Assembly: GCF_001647085.1 (NCBI RefSeq)
Contig: NZ_CP015520.1
Coordinates: 868,001 to 932,000 of the forward strand
Direction: 5' to 3'
Source of the DNA: Thermococcus piezophilus
GTDB taxonomy: Archaea > Methanobacteriota_B > Thermococci > Thermococcales > Thermococcaceae
DNA length: 64,000 nt
The notes under the pieces are model-generated. The model had not been told where the DNA came from. It did no database searches and saw nothing but the letters and a program-made list of their open reading frames with translations. Position numbers and translations under genes: made by a program. Every line of letters begins with the position of its first letter. Position 1 is the stretch's first letter. Positions 45,906 through 54,829 of this stretch are shown piece after piece.

Positions 45906-46805
45906 ATGAAGATTTATGTGCTCGGTGCGGGCTCGATAGGCTCGCTCTTTGGGGCGCTTTTGTCAAGAGCAGGGAACGACGTTACGCTTATCGGCCGCGA
46001 GAATCAGGTAAGAGCGGTAAGAGAGAACGGACTCCGGGTTGTTGGGATAGAAGAATTCGTTGTTCATCCAAAGGCAAGTATCTACGCTCCAGAGGAGCCA
46101 CCTGATCTGCTCATACTTGCCACGAAGTCCTACTCAACCAAGACTGCCTTGGAGTGCGCTAAAAGATGCATCGGTCCGGAAACGTGGATACTCAGCATTC
46201 AAAACGGGCTGGGGAACGAGGAACTGGCACTGAAGTTCACTCCAAATGTTCTGGGGGGGATAACCACCAACGGGGCGATGCTCGTTGAGGGGGGCGTTTT
46301 GAAATGGACAGGTAAGGGTGTTACAGTCATCGGAAAGTATCTCACGGGAAGCCATCCGTTCGTAGATGAGATCGCAAAAACTTTCAACGAGGCGGGGCTG
46401 GAAACTTACACAACTGAGAATGTCGTTGGGTGGAAGTGGGCCAAGGTCATTGTTAATTCAGTCATAAACGGCCTCGGAACGATTCTAGAGGTTAAGAACG
46501 GCTTCTTGAAGGACGACCCGTACCTTGAGAGTATCTCGATAGACATCGCCCGTGAGGGCTGCATGGTGGCCCAGCAGCTCGGGATAGAGTTTGAAGTCCA
46601 TCCCCTGGAACTCCTCTGGGACACGATAGAAAAGACAAGAGAGAACTATAATTCGACCCTTCAGGACATCTGGCGCGGGAAGAAGACAGAGGTTGACTAC
46701 ATCCACGGGAAAATCGTGGAATACGCTAAAACGGTGGGTCTCGAGGCACCGAGGAACGAGCTTCTCTGGGCGCTTATCAAGGCCAAGGAAGGGCAAAGTA
46801 GATAA
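45906..46805 (+). CDS. panE: 2-dehydropantoate 2-reductase
   Basis: A 299-residue ketopantoate reductase. The NADPH-binding [20 protein letters not shown] is at the N-terminus. The catalytic Lys is in [19 protein letters not shown]. The C-terminal acid motif is [19 protein letters not shown]. It reduces ketopantoate to pantoate for coenzyme A synthesis. The start follows GGTGGTGGG. Divergent from trmJ. Confidence 0.93.
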   Translation: MKIYVLGAGSIGSLFGALLSRAGNDVTLIGRENQVRAVRENGLRVVGIEEFVVHPKASIYAPEEPPDLLILATKSYSTKTALECAKRCIGPETWILSIQNGLGNEELALKFTPNVLGGITTNGAMLVEGGVLKWTGKGVTVIGKYLTGSHPFVDEIAKTFNEAGLETYTTENVVGWKWAKVIVNSVINGLGTILEVKNGFLKDDPYLESISIDIAREGCMVAQQLGIEFEVHPLELLWDTIEKTRENYNSTLQDIWRGKKTEVDYIHGKIVEYAKTVGLEAPRNELLWALIKAKEGQSR

Positions 46806-46839
46806 ACCTCTCGGGTGAATTAATCTTGGGGGAGAGAGA

Positions 46840-47487
46840 ATGCCAATATTCGGTGGTAAGGAAAGCAATGTTTTTGAGGCCATTGAGACGCATCTTGAGG
46901 CTGTTAATGAGTCCCTTGTTGCCTTTAGGGAGCTCATAGCCGCTTATCTGTCAGGGGATTTTGAAAGGGCGAAGGCCTTCGAGAAGGAAGTAGACCAGCT
47001 CGAGAGTAAAGCAGACAGGCTCAGGAGAAGCATAGAAACAATGCTCTACGAGGGAGCTTTTCTGCCCACCAACAGGGGTGACTATGTCAGGCTTTCTGAG
47101 CTGATCGACCAGGTGGCTGATACAGCCGAGAGCGCCGCTCACACCCTCATTCTGGCCAAGCCGAAGGTTCCGCTTGAACTTGAAGGTGAGCTTATGGAAC
47201 TCGTTGATTCAGCGCTTGAAACGTACAGCATTCTTGTGGATGCTGTGAAGGCCCTCAACGTTGACGTCGACAGGGCCATAGAACTTGCGAAGGTTGTTGA
47301 GGATGCCGAGGAGAAGGCCGACGATGTTGAGTACGACGTCAAAGGCAAAATTTTTGAGAGCGAGACCATCACGACGTACGCCAAGATAATATGGAATCAA
47401 ATCCTGACCAAAATCGGCGACATAGCCGACCGCGCTGAGGACGCCTCCGATCAGGTCATGCTCATGGCAATAAAAAGGAGGGGATGA
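46840..47487 (+). CDS. DUF47/PhoU-like protein
   Basis: A 215-residue all-helical protein of the TIGR00153 type (PIFGGKESNVFEAIETHLEA; FEKEVDQLESKADRLRRSIE; NQILTKIGDIADRAEDASDQ). PhoU-like proteins of this family regulate PiT phosphate transporters, and in many genomes the two genes are adjacent. Here the PiT gene is about 7 kb away at 39079. Ends in ATGA-type overlap with the serA region. Confidence 0.87.
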   Translation: MPIFGGKESNVFEAIETHLEAVNESLVAFRELIAAYLSGDFERAKAFEKEVDQLESKADRLRRSIETMLYEGAFLPTNRGDYVRLSELIDQVADTAESAAHTLILAKPKVPLELEGELMELVDSALETYSILVDAVKALNVDVDRAIELAKVVEDAEEKADDVEYDVKGKIFESETITTYAKIIWNQILTKIGDIADRAEDASDQVMLMAIKRRG

Positions 47488-47489
47488 AT

Positions 47490-48407
47490 GTGGTCAAGGT
47501 TTTGGTTGCCGCACCGCTGCACGAGAAGGCAATAGAGGTTTTGAAGAACGCCGGTTTTGAGGTAGTTTATGAAGAGTATCCCAACGAGGAGATGCTCATA
47601 GAGCTCGTTGGGGACGTCGAGGCGATAATCGTCAGGAGCAAACCGAAAGTCACCAGGAAGGTCATTGAGGCCGCCCCTAAGCTCAAGGTCATTGGAAGGG
47701 CAGGAGTCGGCCTCGACAACATAGATATTGAGGCCGCGAAGGAGAAGGGCATAAAGGTCGTCAACAGCCCGGCCGCCTCGAGCAGGAGCGTCGCCGAGCT
47801 GACGATAGCTCTCATTTTCGCGGTCGCAAGGAAGATAGCCTTCGCCGACAGGAAGATGCGCGAGGGAGTCTGGGCGAAGAAGCAGAGCATGGGCATCGAG
47901 CTTGAGGGCAAGACCATAGGCATAGTCGGCTTCGGCAGAATAGGCTACAACGTGGCTAAGATAGCAAAGGCTCTCGGCATGAACGTCCTCCTCTACGACC
48001 CATACCCGAATGAGGAGAGGGCCAAAGAAGTCGGAGGAAAGTTCGTCAGCCTGGAGGAGCTTCTCAAGGAGAGCGATGTTATTACCATCCACGTCCCGCT
48101 CATCGATGCCACCTACCACCTCATAAACGAGGAACGCTTGAAGCTCATGAAGCCAACCGCCATCCTCATCAACGCGGCCAGGGGAGCCGTTATAGACACC
48201 GATGCTCTCGTCAAGGCTCTGCAGGAGGGCTGGATAGCTGGAGCTGGCTTGGACGTCTTCGAGGAGGAGCCCCTGCCGAAGGACCACCCGCTGACTAAGC
48301 TCGATAACGTCGTTCTAACGCCCCACATAGGCGCTTCAACGGTCGAGGCCCAGATGAGGGCGGGCGTCCAGGTGGCGGAGCAGATAGTTGAGATTCTGAA
48401 GGGCTAA
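47490..48407 (+). CDS. serA: D-3-phosphoglycerate dehydrogenase, short form
   Basis: About 305 residues of D-isomer hydroxyacid dehydrogenase. NAD-binding IGIVGFGRIGYNVAKIAKAL; catalytic Arg in LINAARGAVIDTDAL; Glu in AGLDVFEEEPLP; His in LTPHIGASTVEAQ. It lacks the C-terminal ACT regulatory domain, so serine feedback is not expected. The sequence GRAGVGLDNIDIEAAKEKGI fits SerA better than glyoxylate reductase. GTG 47490 sits six bases after GGAGGGG; the ATG at 47484 directly abuts it. Confidence 0.87.
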   Translation: MVKVLVAAPLHEKAIEVLKNAGFEVVYEEYPNEEMLIELVGDVEAIIVRSKPKVTRKVIEAAPKLKVIGRAGVGLDNIDIEAAKEKGIKVVNSPAASSRSVAELTIALIFAVARKIAFADRKMREGVWAKKQSMGIELEGKTIGIVGFGRIGYNVAKIAKALGMNVLLYDPYPNEERAKEVGGKFVSLEELLKESDVITIHVPLIDATYHLINEERLKLMKPTAILINAARGAVIDTDALVKALQEGWIAGAGLDVFEEEPLPKDHPLTKLDNVVLTPHIGASTVEAQMRAGVQVAEQIVEILKG

Positions 48408-48472
48408 GCTCTTTACCTTTTCTCTATTAACTTTTTAAACTAAAGGTGGTATTCTTTACAGGTGGTTGGTAA

Positions 48473-49315
48473 TTGATTGACGCCATTGTAGAAGCCATCA
48501 GACTTGCCGTCACGGTATTCCAGAGGACACCGTTCTGGCAATTAGGCGGGCCTACTGGCTTGAGGAAAATCCAGTAGCCGGGTTCAACCTCGAGAATATC
48601 CTCGGGGCGATAGAAATTGGCAGGAGGAGGGCATTCCCGTCTGTCAGGACACAGGGACCCTGACCTTTTTCATTGAAGCCAGGTAAGAAGCCCTTTTCTC
48701 GGCGAAGTTGAGGCCTGGATCATCGAGGCAACTAAAAGGTCAACGAAGGATATACCGTTGAGGCCGAACGCCGTTGATTTGCTCACTAACCAAAACTCAG
48801 GCGACAATACTGGCCGCTTCGTGCAGGTAATCCACTGGGAGCGGGTTGAAGGTGACTCGCTAAGGATAGCCTTTCTTCCCAAGGGTGGTGGAAGTGAGAA
48901 CTGCTCTGGCTATGTTAACTCCTTCACGTGGCCTGGAGGGTCTTAAAGAGTTCCTCCTTTGGCACGTCAGCTCCTGAGGTAGCAAACCTTGTTCCCCTGT
49001 TGTGCTTGGAATCGGAATAGGGGGAAGCGCCGAGACGGCCTTAACCCTCGCCAAAAAGCCCTTCTCAGGCCGGTAGGTGAGAGGCACTCCGACGGTAGAA
49101 TAGCCAAGCTCGAGGAGGAACTTTTGGAAGATATAACCGCCCTTGGAATCGGCCCGATGGGGATGGGCGGTAGGACCACAGCCTTAGACGTCAAAATCGA
49201 GTATGCCCACAGACATCCTGCTTCCTTTCCGGCTGGCATTGTCGTCCAGTGTTGGGCCAACAGGAGGGAGTTTCTTGAGGTGAGCGCCGATGGGAGCGTT
49301 AGAGTCTGGCAGTAA
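48473..49315 (+). pseudogene. Fumarate hydratase (class I) alpha subunit, degraded
   Basis: TTG 48473 follows GGTGGTTGG and begins IDAIVEAIRLAVT. After a frameshift the reading is IPEDTVLAIRRAYWLEENPV. After another it is IPVCQDTGTLTFFIEA, the class I fumarase Fe-S cysteine region, followed by more stops. Further on are [19 protein letters not shown] and the segment [20 protein letters not shown]. At least five lesions. In Thermococcales the alpha/beta fumarase interconverts fumarate and malate. Confidence 0.8.
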
Positions 49316-49823
49316 GCTGAGAACGCCCCTTAGCAAGGAAAAGGTTTTGGGCCTTCGGGCTGGGGATGCAGTCTACCTCTCCGGCATCATCTACACCGCT
49401 CGTGACTTGCCCATAAACGAATTTTGAAGCTCGCGGATAGGGGAGAGCTGCCTATTGACATCAAAGGAGCCGTCATCTACCACTGCGGCCCCGTCGTCAA
49501 AAGGATTGGGAATGGATACGAGATAATCTCAGCGGGCCCAACGACGAGCGCAAGAATGAACGCCTACCTCGACGGGATTCTGGGCCTTGGGGTGAGGGGA
49601 ATACTATGCAAGGGGGTATGGACGTCGAGCCCTTTAAGTGCAAGGCCGTCTACTTCGCCTTCACGGGCGGTGCTGGAGCCCTGGCCGCTAAAAGCATCAA
49701 ACGGGTCATTGATGTCCTTTGGCTCGACGAGTTCGGCGTTTCAGAGGCCGTCTGGGTTCTTGGGGTGGAGGACTTTCCCCTGCTGGTAGCTATAGACGTC
49801 ATGGCAACTCTCCCTACAGCTGA
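49290..49823 (+). pseudogene. Fumarate hydratase (class I) beta subunit, degraded
   Basis: ATG 49290 follows a perfect GAGGTGAG and overlaps the alpha relic. LRTPLSKEKVLGLRAGDAVY leads to a frameshift near 49410-49420, after which [16 protein letters not shown] and [20 protein letters not shown] are clear. A second shift near 49615 is followed by [21 protein letters not shown] third near 49800 restores the proper end at TGA 49821-49823. Three single-base lesions in 530 bases. Confidence 0.78.
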
Positions 49824-49845
49824 GCCCACCTTTCTCTTTCCGCGT

Positions 49846-51109
49846 TCAGCGGACTATCATGCCCGCGTAGAACTCCCTGAGCTTCCTTATGTGCTCCTCG
49901 ACCCACCCTCCGCTCACCTTCTTCCGAGCGGTGCCCTCTTTCCTAGCCTCCTCCGCGACGGCCTTCGCCACCTTTGCGTGGACGTCTGGGTTGAGGGGGG
50001 GATGGCATTATCAATTCCTCACTGGGCTCTTCAACAATGGAAGCCATTGCTCCCGAGGCGGCTATTACCATTCTATTGGTTATAGTCTTCGCCCTGACAT
50101 CGAGTGCACCCCGGAATATGCCTGGGAATCCGAGGAGGTTGTTGATCTGGTTTGGATAGTCGTTCCTTCCGGTTGCCACTATTCTCGCACTGGCCTTCTT
50201 TGCCTCTTCTGGGAGTATCTCGGGCGTTGGATTGGCCAGGGGGAATACTATCGCGTTGTCGGTCATCCCGGCTATCCACTCGGGCTTTATGACACCGGGT
50301 CCAGGCTTTGTGAACGATATAAGCACGTCTGCTCCGGTGAGGGCCTTCTCTTGGCCGTCCTCGATGCCCTCGCCGTTGGTCTTCTCCAGGAGCCAACCCC
50401 TGTGGGGGAACAGCTCTTCCAGCGGTAAATCGGGGGTCAGAACCCTCGGCTTCTTACCTACCAGCTCGACGACCCTGACGTTCCCTGGCTTCATCCCTGC
50501 TGAAGTGAGTATCCTCAGTGTGGCGAAGCCAGCTGCACCGGCGCCGAAGAGCGCTATCGTGACTTCCTCCAGCTTCTTCCCAACTACCTGGGGGGCGTTC
50601 ATCAGCCCGGCGAGAACCACGGGGGACGTCCCCTGTTGGTCGTTGTGGAACACGGGTATATCCAGCTCCTCCCTCAGGCGCTCCAGGATGTAGAAGCACT
50701 TAGGCGAGGCTATGTCCTCGAGGTTTATTCCCCCGAAAGAGGGCGAGATAGTTTTGACAACCTCGATGAATATCTTTGGGGTCATTCCCGGCCAGCATTA
50801 TTGGGAAGGCATCGGCGCCGCCAAAGACCTTGAAAAGAAGCGCTTTGCCCTCCATCACGTGCAGACCAGCGAGCGGACCGACGTCACCGAGCCGAGCACG
50901 CGCGAGCCGTCGCTCACAACGGCCACGGTGTTTCCCCTGTTGGTGTATTCATAGACTTCATCTGGGTTCTCGGCTATTCTGAGTGACACCTCGGCAATGC
51001 CCGGTGTGTAGGCCAGGCTCAGGGTTTCCTTCGTGAGTTCGACCTTGGGAATGACCTCTATCTTCCCGTTGCTCGGGAAGTTGTTCCTGTGGAATTCGAG
51101 GGGGTTCAT
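49846..51109 (-). pseudogene. Malic enzyme, degraded
   Basis: ATG 51109 opens MNPLEFHRNNFPSNGKIEVI and TLSLAYTPGIAEVS, the malic enzyme N-terminus. The frame shifts near 50860 and 50790. The long central frame then has ISPSFGGINLEDIASPKCF, FHNDQQGTSPVVLAGLMNA and the NAD-binding IALFGAGAAGFATLRIL. A last shift near 49985 restores [19 protein letters not shown] and the end at 49846. It is convergent with the fumarase beta relic. Malate to pyruvate decarboxylation is lost if the sequence is correct. Confidence 0.82.
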
Positions 51110-51369
51110 GCTTTTACCGACGTCCTTTGGCATGTAAAAGTTAAAAGGGCTTCGATATGTCCATATCTTTACCTTTCTTGTGTTCATTATAATCTCTTCC
51201 AAGCTGGCAAACTTTGTAGAACCTTTATCAAACTTCGCGGAGTCTTTTGGAAAGGCTCGCGAAAAGCGGAGAGGGCGAAGGCATTTTTAATGTGTATTCA
51301 CTTGTCGAGTGCTCTTTGAGAAGGATTCCAACCAAAGAGGCAATTCAACACTGAGTTCAAACATTTTTA
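51110..51369. other. Spacer upstream of the malic enzyme relic
   Basis: No gene seen. A partial relative of the tRNA-linked sequence (caaacttcgcggagtctttt, 51227-51246) and an AT-rich stretch near 51280-51300 are present. Confidence 0.35.
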
Positions 51370-51506
51370 GACGCCCGAAGGGCGTCGACTGAGAAGAACT
51401 CTACTTTAGGACAGGAATCTACTGCAAGATACAGTTTTGCCATTCTATTAAATGCGACTTTAACATCTGCCCGTTAGAACAGTCAGAAACTTTTGATGAA
51501 ACTTGC
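51370..51506 (-). repeat. tRNA-proximal repeat, copy B
   Basis: Starts about 15 bases after the 3' end of tRNA-Ala, in the same direction as that tRNA. The opening (caagtttcatcaaaagttt, then ctgactgtt, then ttaaagtcgcat) matches copy A at 19901. The unit ends with the identical palindrome GACGCCCTTCGGGCGTC (51370-51386). Total 137 bases versus 134. No reading frame. Confidence 0.6.
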
Positions 51507-51520
51507 GCCAGCAAAGTTGT

Positions 51521-51598
51521 GGTGGACCGGGCGGGATTTGAACCCGCGGCCTCCGCCTTGCGAGGGCGGCGCTCGTACCAGGCTGAGCTACCGGCCCA
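51521..51598 (-). tRNA. tRNA-Ala (CGC)
   Basis: The acceptor GGGCCGG pairs with CCGGTCC and includes the G3-U70 wobble pair that identifies alanine tRNAs. D-loop AGCCTGGTA, anticodon stem CCGCC/GGCGG with loop CTCGCAA (anticodon CGC), T arm GCGGGTTCAAATCCCGC, discriminator A and an encoded CCA. No intron. The promoter TATA (tttttaaaccc, minus strand) is near 51627-51637. Confidence 0.95.
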
Positions 51599-51600
51599 CT

Positions 51601-51620
51601 CCAGGTTATAGTGAACCTGG
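51601..51620 (-). repeat. Leader hairpin of tRNA-Ala
   Basis: CCAGGTT-ATAGTG-AACCTGG is a perfect 7-bp inverted repeat ending two bases before the tRNA 5' end, between the TATA box and the tRNA. It would form a hairpin in the 5' leader that RNase P must remove. Confidence 0.55.
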
Positions 51621-51684
51621 CAAGGGTTTAAAAATTTTTGGTAGTGGTTAAAAAAAGAAGCAAGGAAGGTACTGGATTAAAATT

Positions 51685-52154
51685 TCATGTTCCCAGTATT
51701 AAATTTACTGATCTACATTCTTTTCTGTATTTTGTGACCACTCTTGTTTCTATCTTTTTAAGGGGATTGATGTCATAATCCACACTGTACCTGCTTTTCC
51801 AGTCTGTTGAATAACTTAATCCACTGCTTTTGAATCTGAATTCCACACTTTGTCCTGGTCCTGTGTATTTAGAGTCACTAGTTGAGTATGCTAAACTATC
51901 AGAATTGGAATAATCTAGCGTAACTGTAAATGTGCCTCCTTGCGAGTCTGCATTTTCAATTTTGACTGTGCATTCTATTTCCCAATCCAGAATGCTGGTC
52001 CCATAGCAAGAAGCGTCCACAACTTTGTAGTTAACTGGTACTTCATACTTTTCTATGGTCTGATATGGGACTTCTTCACACGCTTGGAATACTGGCAAAA
52101 AAGTATAACTAAAATCACAACCGCGGCGATAACTCCGAGCATTTTTCTCCACAA
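51685..52154 (-). pseudogene. Membrane-anchored or lipoprotein-like protein, one frameshift
   Basis: TTG 52154 follows GAGAGGT and opens MLGVIAAVVILVIL, a membrane segment. A T6 run near 52100 breaks the frame; one more T gives FLPVFQACEEVPYQ, joining the rest. The mature part is beta-rich (YEVPVNYKVVDASCYG; GGTFTVTLDYSNSDSLAYST) with three Cys. The FQAC segment could be a weak lipobox. About 155 residues when restored. No family recognised. A single homopolymer indel leaves sequencing error likely. Confidence 0.55.
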
Positions 52155-52356
52155 GTTTTTACCTCTCCAACGTATTATGAGTTAACATAGTATTAACTGT
52201 ATTAGTTGGATTTAAACTATATAACTCTTTCGTATAATTGTTGATATACTAGTGGTAATTTGAGGATAAGAAAGAAGGGCATAGGAATTGCCGTGCTTTT
52301 GTAAATAAAAAGAAAAATCCTTAAGCTCCTCGCCTTTTTAATTTTTGGTGATCCTC

Positions 52357-53463
52357 ATGGAGCTCGAACTCCTCCGCAGTCTCGTTTCGATACCCTCTCC
52401 CTTTGGAGAAGAGAACGAAATCTCACGGTTCATAGCGTCTTTTCTCGAGGAGCACGGTTTTGAAGTTGAGCTCCTTCCAGTTGAGGGCTTCGGCGATGAC
52501 GTCATAGCTTACCTTCCAGGAAGAGGCTACACCGTTGTCCTTAACGGGCACATGGATACAGTGAACCTCTCGAGGGGCTGGACGAGGAACCCGTGGGGAG
52601 AGCTCGAAGGCGACCGCTTCTACGGCCTCGGCAGTGCAGACATGAAGGCTGGTCTAGCTGCGCTGATGGCGGCTTTCCTTGAGATAGCCGAGCTCCCAAA
52701 AAGCGAGAGGCCTAACGTAATCCTCACGGCCGTCTCCGACGAGGAGGGCTACTCAAGGGGAACTTGGAGACTCATAGAGAGCGGCAAGCTCGGCGATGTC
52801 GATCTCGTTCTAATCGCCGAGCCCACCAACGAGAAGCTGATGCTAGGCGCGAGGGGCAGGTTCGTCATACAGGTTGAGGCCTTTGGAAGAAAGGCCCACG
52901 CCGCCCGACCCGAGCTCGGAATCAACGCCGTTGAGGAGCTTGGGAAACTCGTGGGGAACCTCTCGAGGATACGTATGAAGAACCACTGCAAGCTTGGCGA
53001 GGGTTCCTACTGCACGCTGCACTTCGAGGGCAACGCCGACGGCCTGAGCGTTCCCGATTACGCGAAGGCCATAATAGACAGGCACATCGTCATTGGCGAG
53101 GACTGGGAGGACGTTAAGAGACAGCTCCTAAGGCTCGCCGAGAAGCTCAGGATAAAGGCAGAGCTCAGGGTGGAGAGGTTCCCGAGGCTGACGCCCGAGA
53201 TGCTGCCCTACACTGTGGGGGAAAACGACCGCTTTGTGAACCTTTTCAAGAAGATTCACGGCTCGCTCTTCGGTACGGGGCCTAAGGTAACCTACGGGAA
53301 AAGCGTTGGTGACTTCAATTACTTCGGTGCCTACCTGCGCAGGCCGACACTCGTCTATGGTCCCATTGGGGGCAACTGGCACTCAAGCGATGAGTGGGTG
53401 AGCTTGGAGTCGGTAAAGAGGGTGAAGAGACTCTACGTCGAGTTCTTAAAGGCCTTAGCGTAG
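52357..53463 (+). CDS. M20-family metallopeptidase/deacylase (ArgE/DapE type)
   Basis: A 368-residue zinc hydrolase. The first metal motif is VVLNGHMDTVNLS with metal His and Asp. The bridging Asp is in FYGLGSADMKAGLAALMAAF. The catalytic Glu pair is in AVSDEEGYSRG, and the later Glu in LIAEPTNEKLMLG. The late metal-binding His is in GNWHSSDEWV. Candidates are LysW-linked ornithine/lysine release or acetylornithine deacetylation; no lysW-pathway neighbours are present. ATG 52357 follows GGTGATCC. Confidence 0.85.
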   Translation: MELELLRSLVSIPSPFGEENEISRFIASFLEEHGFEVELLPVEGFGDDVIAYLPGRGYTVVLNGHMDTVNLSRGWTRNPWGELEGDRFYGLGSADMKAGLAALMAAFLEIAELPKSERPNVILTAVSDEEGYSRGTWRLIESGKLGDVDLVLIAEPTNEKLMLGARGRFVIQVEAFGRKAHAARPELGINAVEELGKLVGNLSRIRMKNHCKLGEGSYCTLHFEGNADGLSVPDYAKAIIDRHIVIGEDWEDVKRQLLRLAEKLRIKAELRVERFPRLTPEMLPYTVGENDRFVNLFKKIHGSLFGTGPKVTYGKSVGDFNYFGAYLRRPTLVYGPIGGNWHSSDEWVSLESVKRVKRLYVEFLKALA

Positions 53464-53553
53464 CCCCGGTTAGCCGGTCCTCATCACGGCTCAGTCCAGG
53501 GAGTTGTCGTCATCGGCGGCAAAGGTTTTAAGGTTCCCTTTAAACCCTTTTTC

Positions 53554-54829
53554 ATGTTCCAAGTTATTGCCAGGGCAAGGAAGGACGCGAAGGCACTGCA
53601 GTACATAAACGAGCGCAACTACGCTGGCTTTTTGGAGGTTTCTAGCCTTGGGGGAGGTAGAACTGTTGAAGAAGTCGGGGAGACCCTCGAGGAGCTCCTG
53701 AGGAATCCCTACATCCTGATCCTCCTCTTCGGCGAGAAGGAGAAGGATTTAATGGAGGATGTTCTTCCGATCCTGGGGGAGTCGGGAAAACCGTTCTACG
53801 TCCGGACTCTGAGGACGAAACGGGTTAGGAACATGCGCGTCGATGAGCTTTACGGTCACCTCGAAGAGATTAAGGCTCGCTTCAGGCTCGGAATCGAGTG
53901 GAGCGGTGGTTACAAGCTCAATCCCGAGGACCCCTTTGGGGTTGAGATTCACCCGGATTACGACATCTACCTGGCCATCGGCGAGGGCTTTAGGGAGGCG
54001 ATGAGCGGTATTCTCGACGTCGAGCTCGGCGAGAACTCACTCATCCTGAGGAAGCTCATGAACCGGGAGGTTTACTTCTCCGGCCCCAACAAAGTTGCCG
54101 AGATCAGCAAAAAGCTCGGCGTTCCGACTGAAGTTCTCTGGAAGTGCCCCTGCAGTGAAGACGTCTCCCTCGAGAGCCTAATCGAGCTCAACGGGGACTA
54201 CATCGAGGCCTTTGCTCATGCTTCAAAGGCGTTTCTTTGGCAGTTTGCGGACTACGACATTATTGTCCCGTGGAGCGGGGGCAAGGACTCCACCGCGGTT
54301 CTAACCTGGCGAAGGAAACGTTCGGAAAGGTCACGGCCATCTACATCAGCATGGAATACGAAATGCTCCTGACGGACGAATACGTGGAAAAGACCGCCAA
54401 GAAGCTCGGCGTTGAGCTGATCCGCGTTGATGTTCCAATGCCGCTCGACGAGTTCGGCATGCCGACCCATAACAACCGCTGGTGTACAAGGAAAAAGGTG
54501 GAGGCTCTCTATAAAGCGGCGAGCGAGTTCGAAAGACCTCTTTTAGTTGTCGGCGACCGCGACGGCGAGAGCGCAAGGAGAAGGCTGAAGCCGCCAGTGA
54601 TTGAGAGAAGAAACGAGCTCCTCGGCGAGTTCCTGGAAGTAATGCCCATAAAGTTCTGGAGCGGCATGATGGTTCAGCTCTTCATACTCATGAGGGGCCT
54701 TCAGCTGCATCCGCTGTATTACGAGGGCTTTTACAGACTTGGCTGTACGGTTTGTCCGAGCTTGGCAGAATGGGAGGTCGAGCTTTTGAAGAAAAGGGGG
54801 TGGAGAAGCTCCTCGTGAGCTACTCATAG
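53554..54829 (+). pseudogene. PAPS-reductase-like ATP pyrophosphatase, two frameshifts
   Basis: An N-terminal domain of about 220 residues precedes the N-type ATP-PPase loop IIVPWSGGKDSTAVL. The frame is lost near 54300; one base restores NLAKETFGKVTAIYISMEYE. The rest has HNNRWCTRKKVEALYKA and RLGCTVCPSLAEWEVELLKK, paired Cys that may bind an iron-sulfur cluster. A second break in a G5 run near 54796 hides the natural end VEKLLVSYS at 54829. Likely a tRNA or cofactor thiolation enzyme or sulfonucleotide reductase relative. The two indels sit in a well-conserved gene and may be errors. Confidence 0.7.

Noticed and set aside
47451-48287. A 278-codon open frame antisense to serA.
   Set aside because: Shadow frame created by codon bias of serA.
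51110-51202. N-terminal extension of malic enzyme upstream of ATG 51109.
   Set aside because: The known N-terminus begins MNPLEFHR; the upstream residues look like translated promoter DNA.
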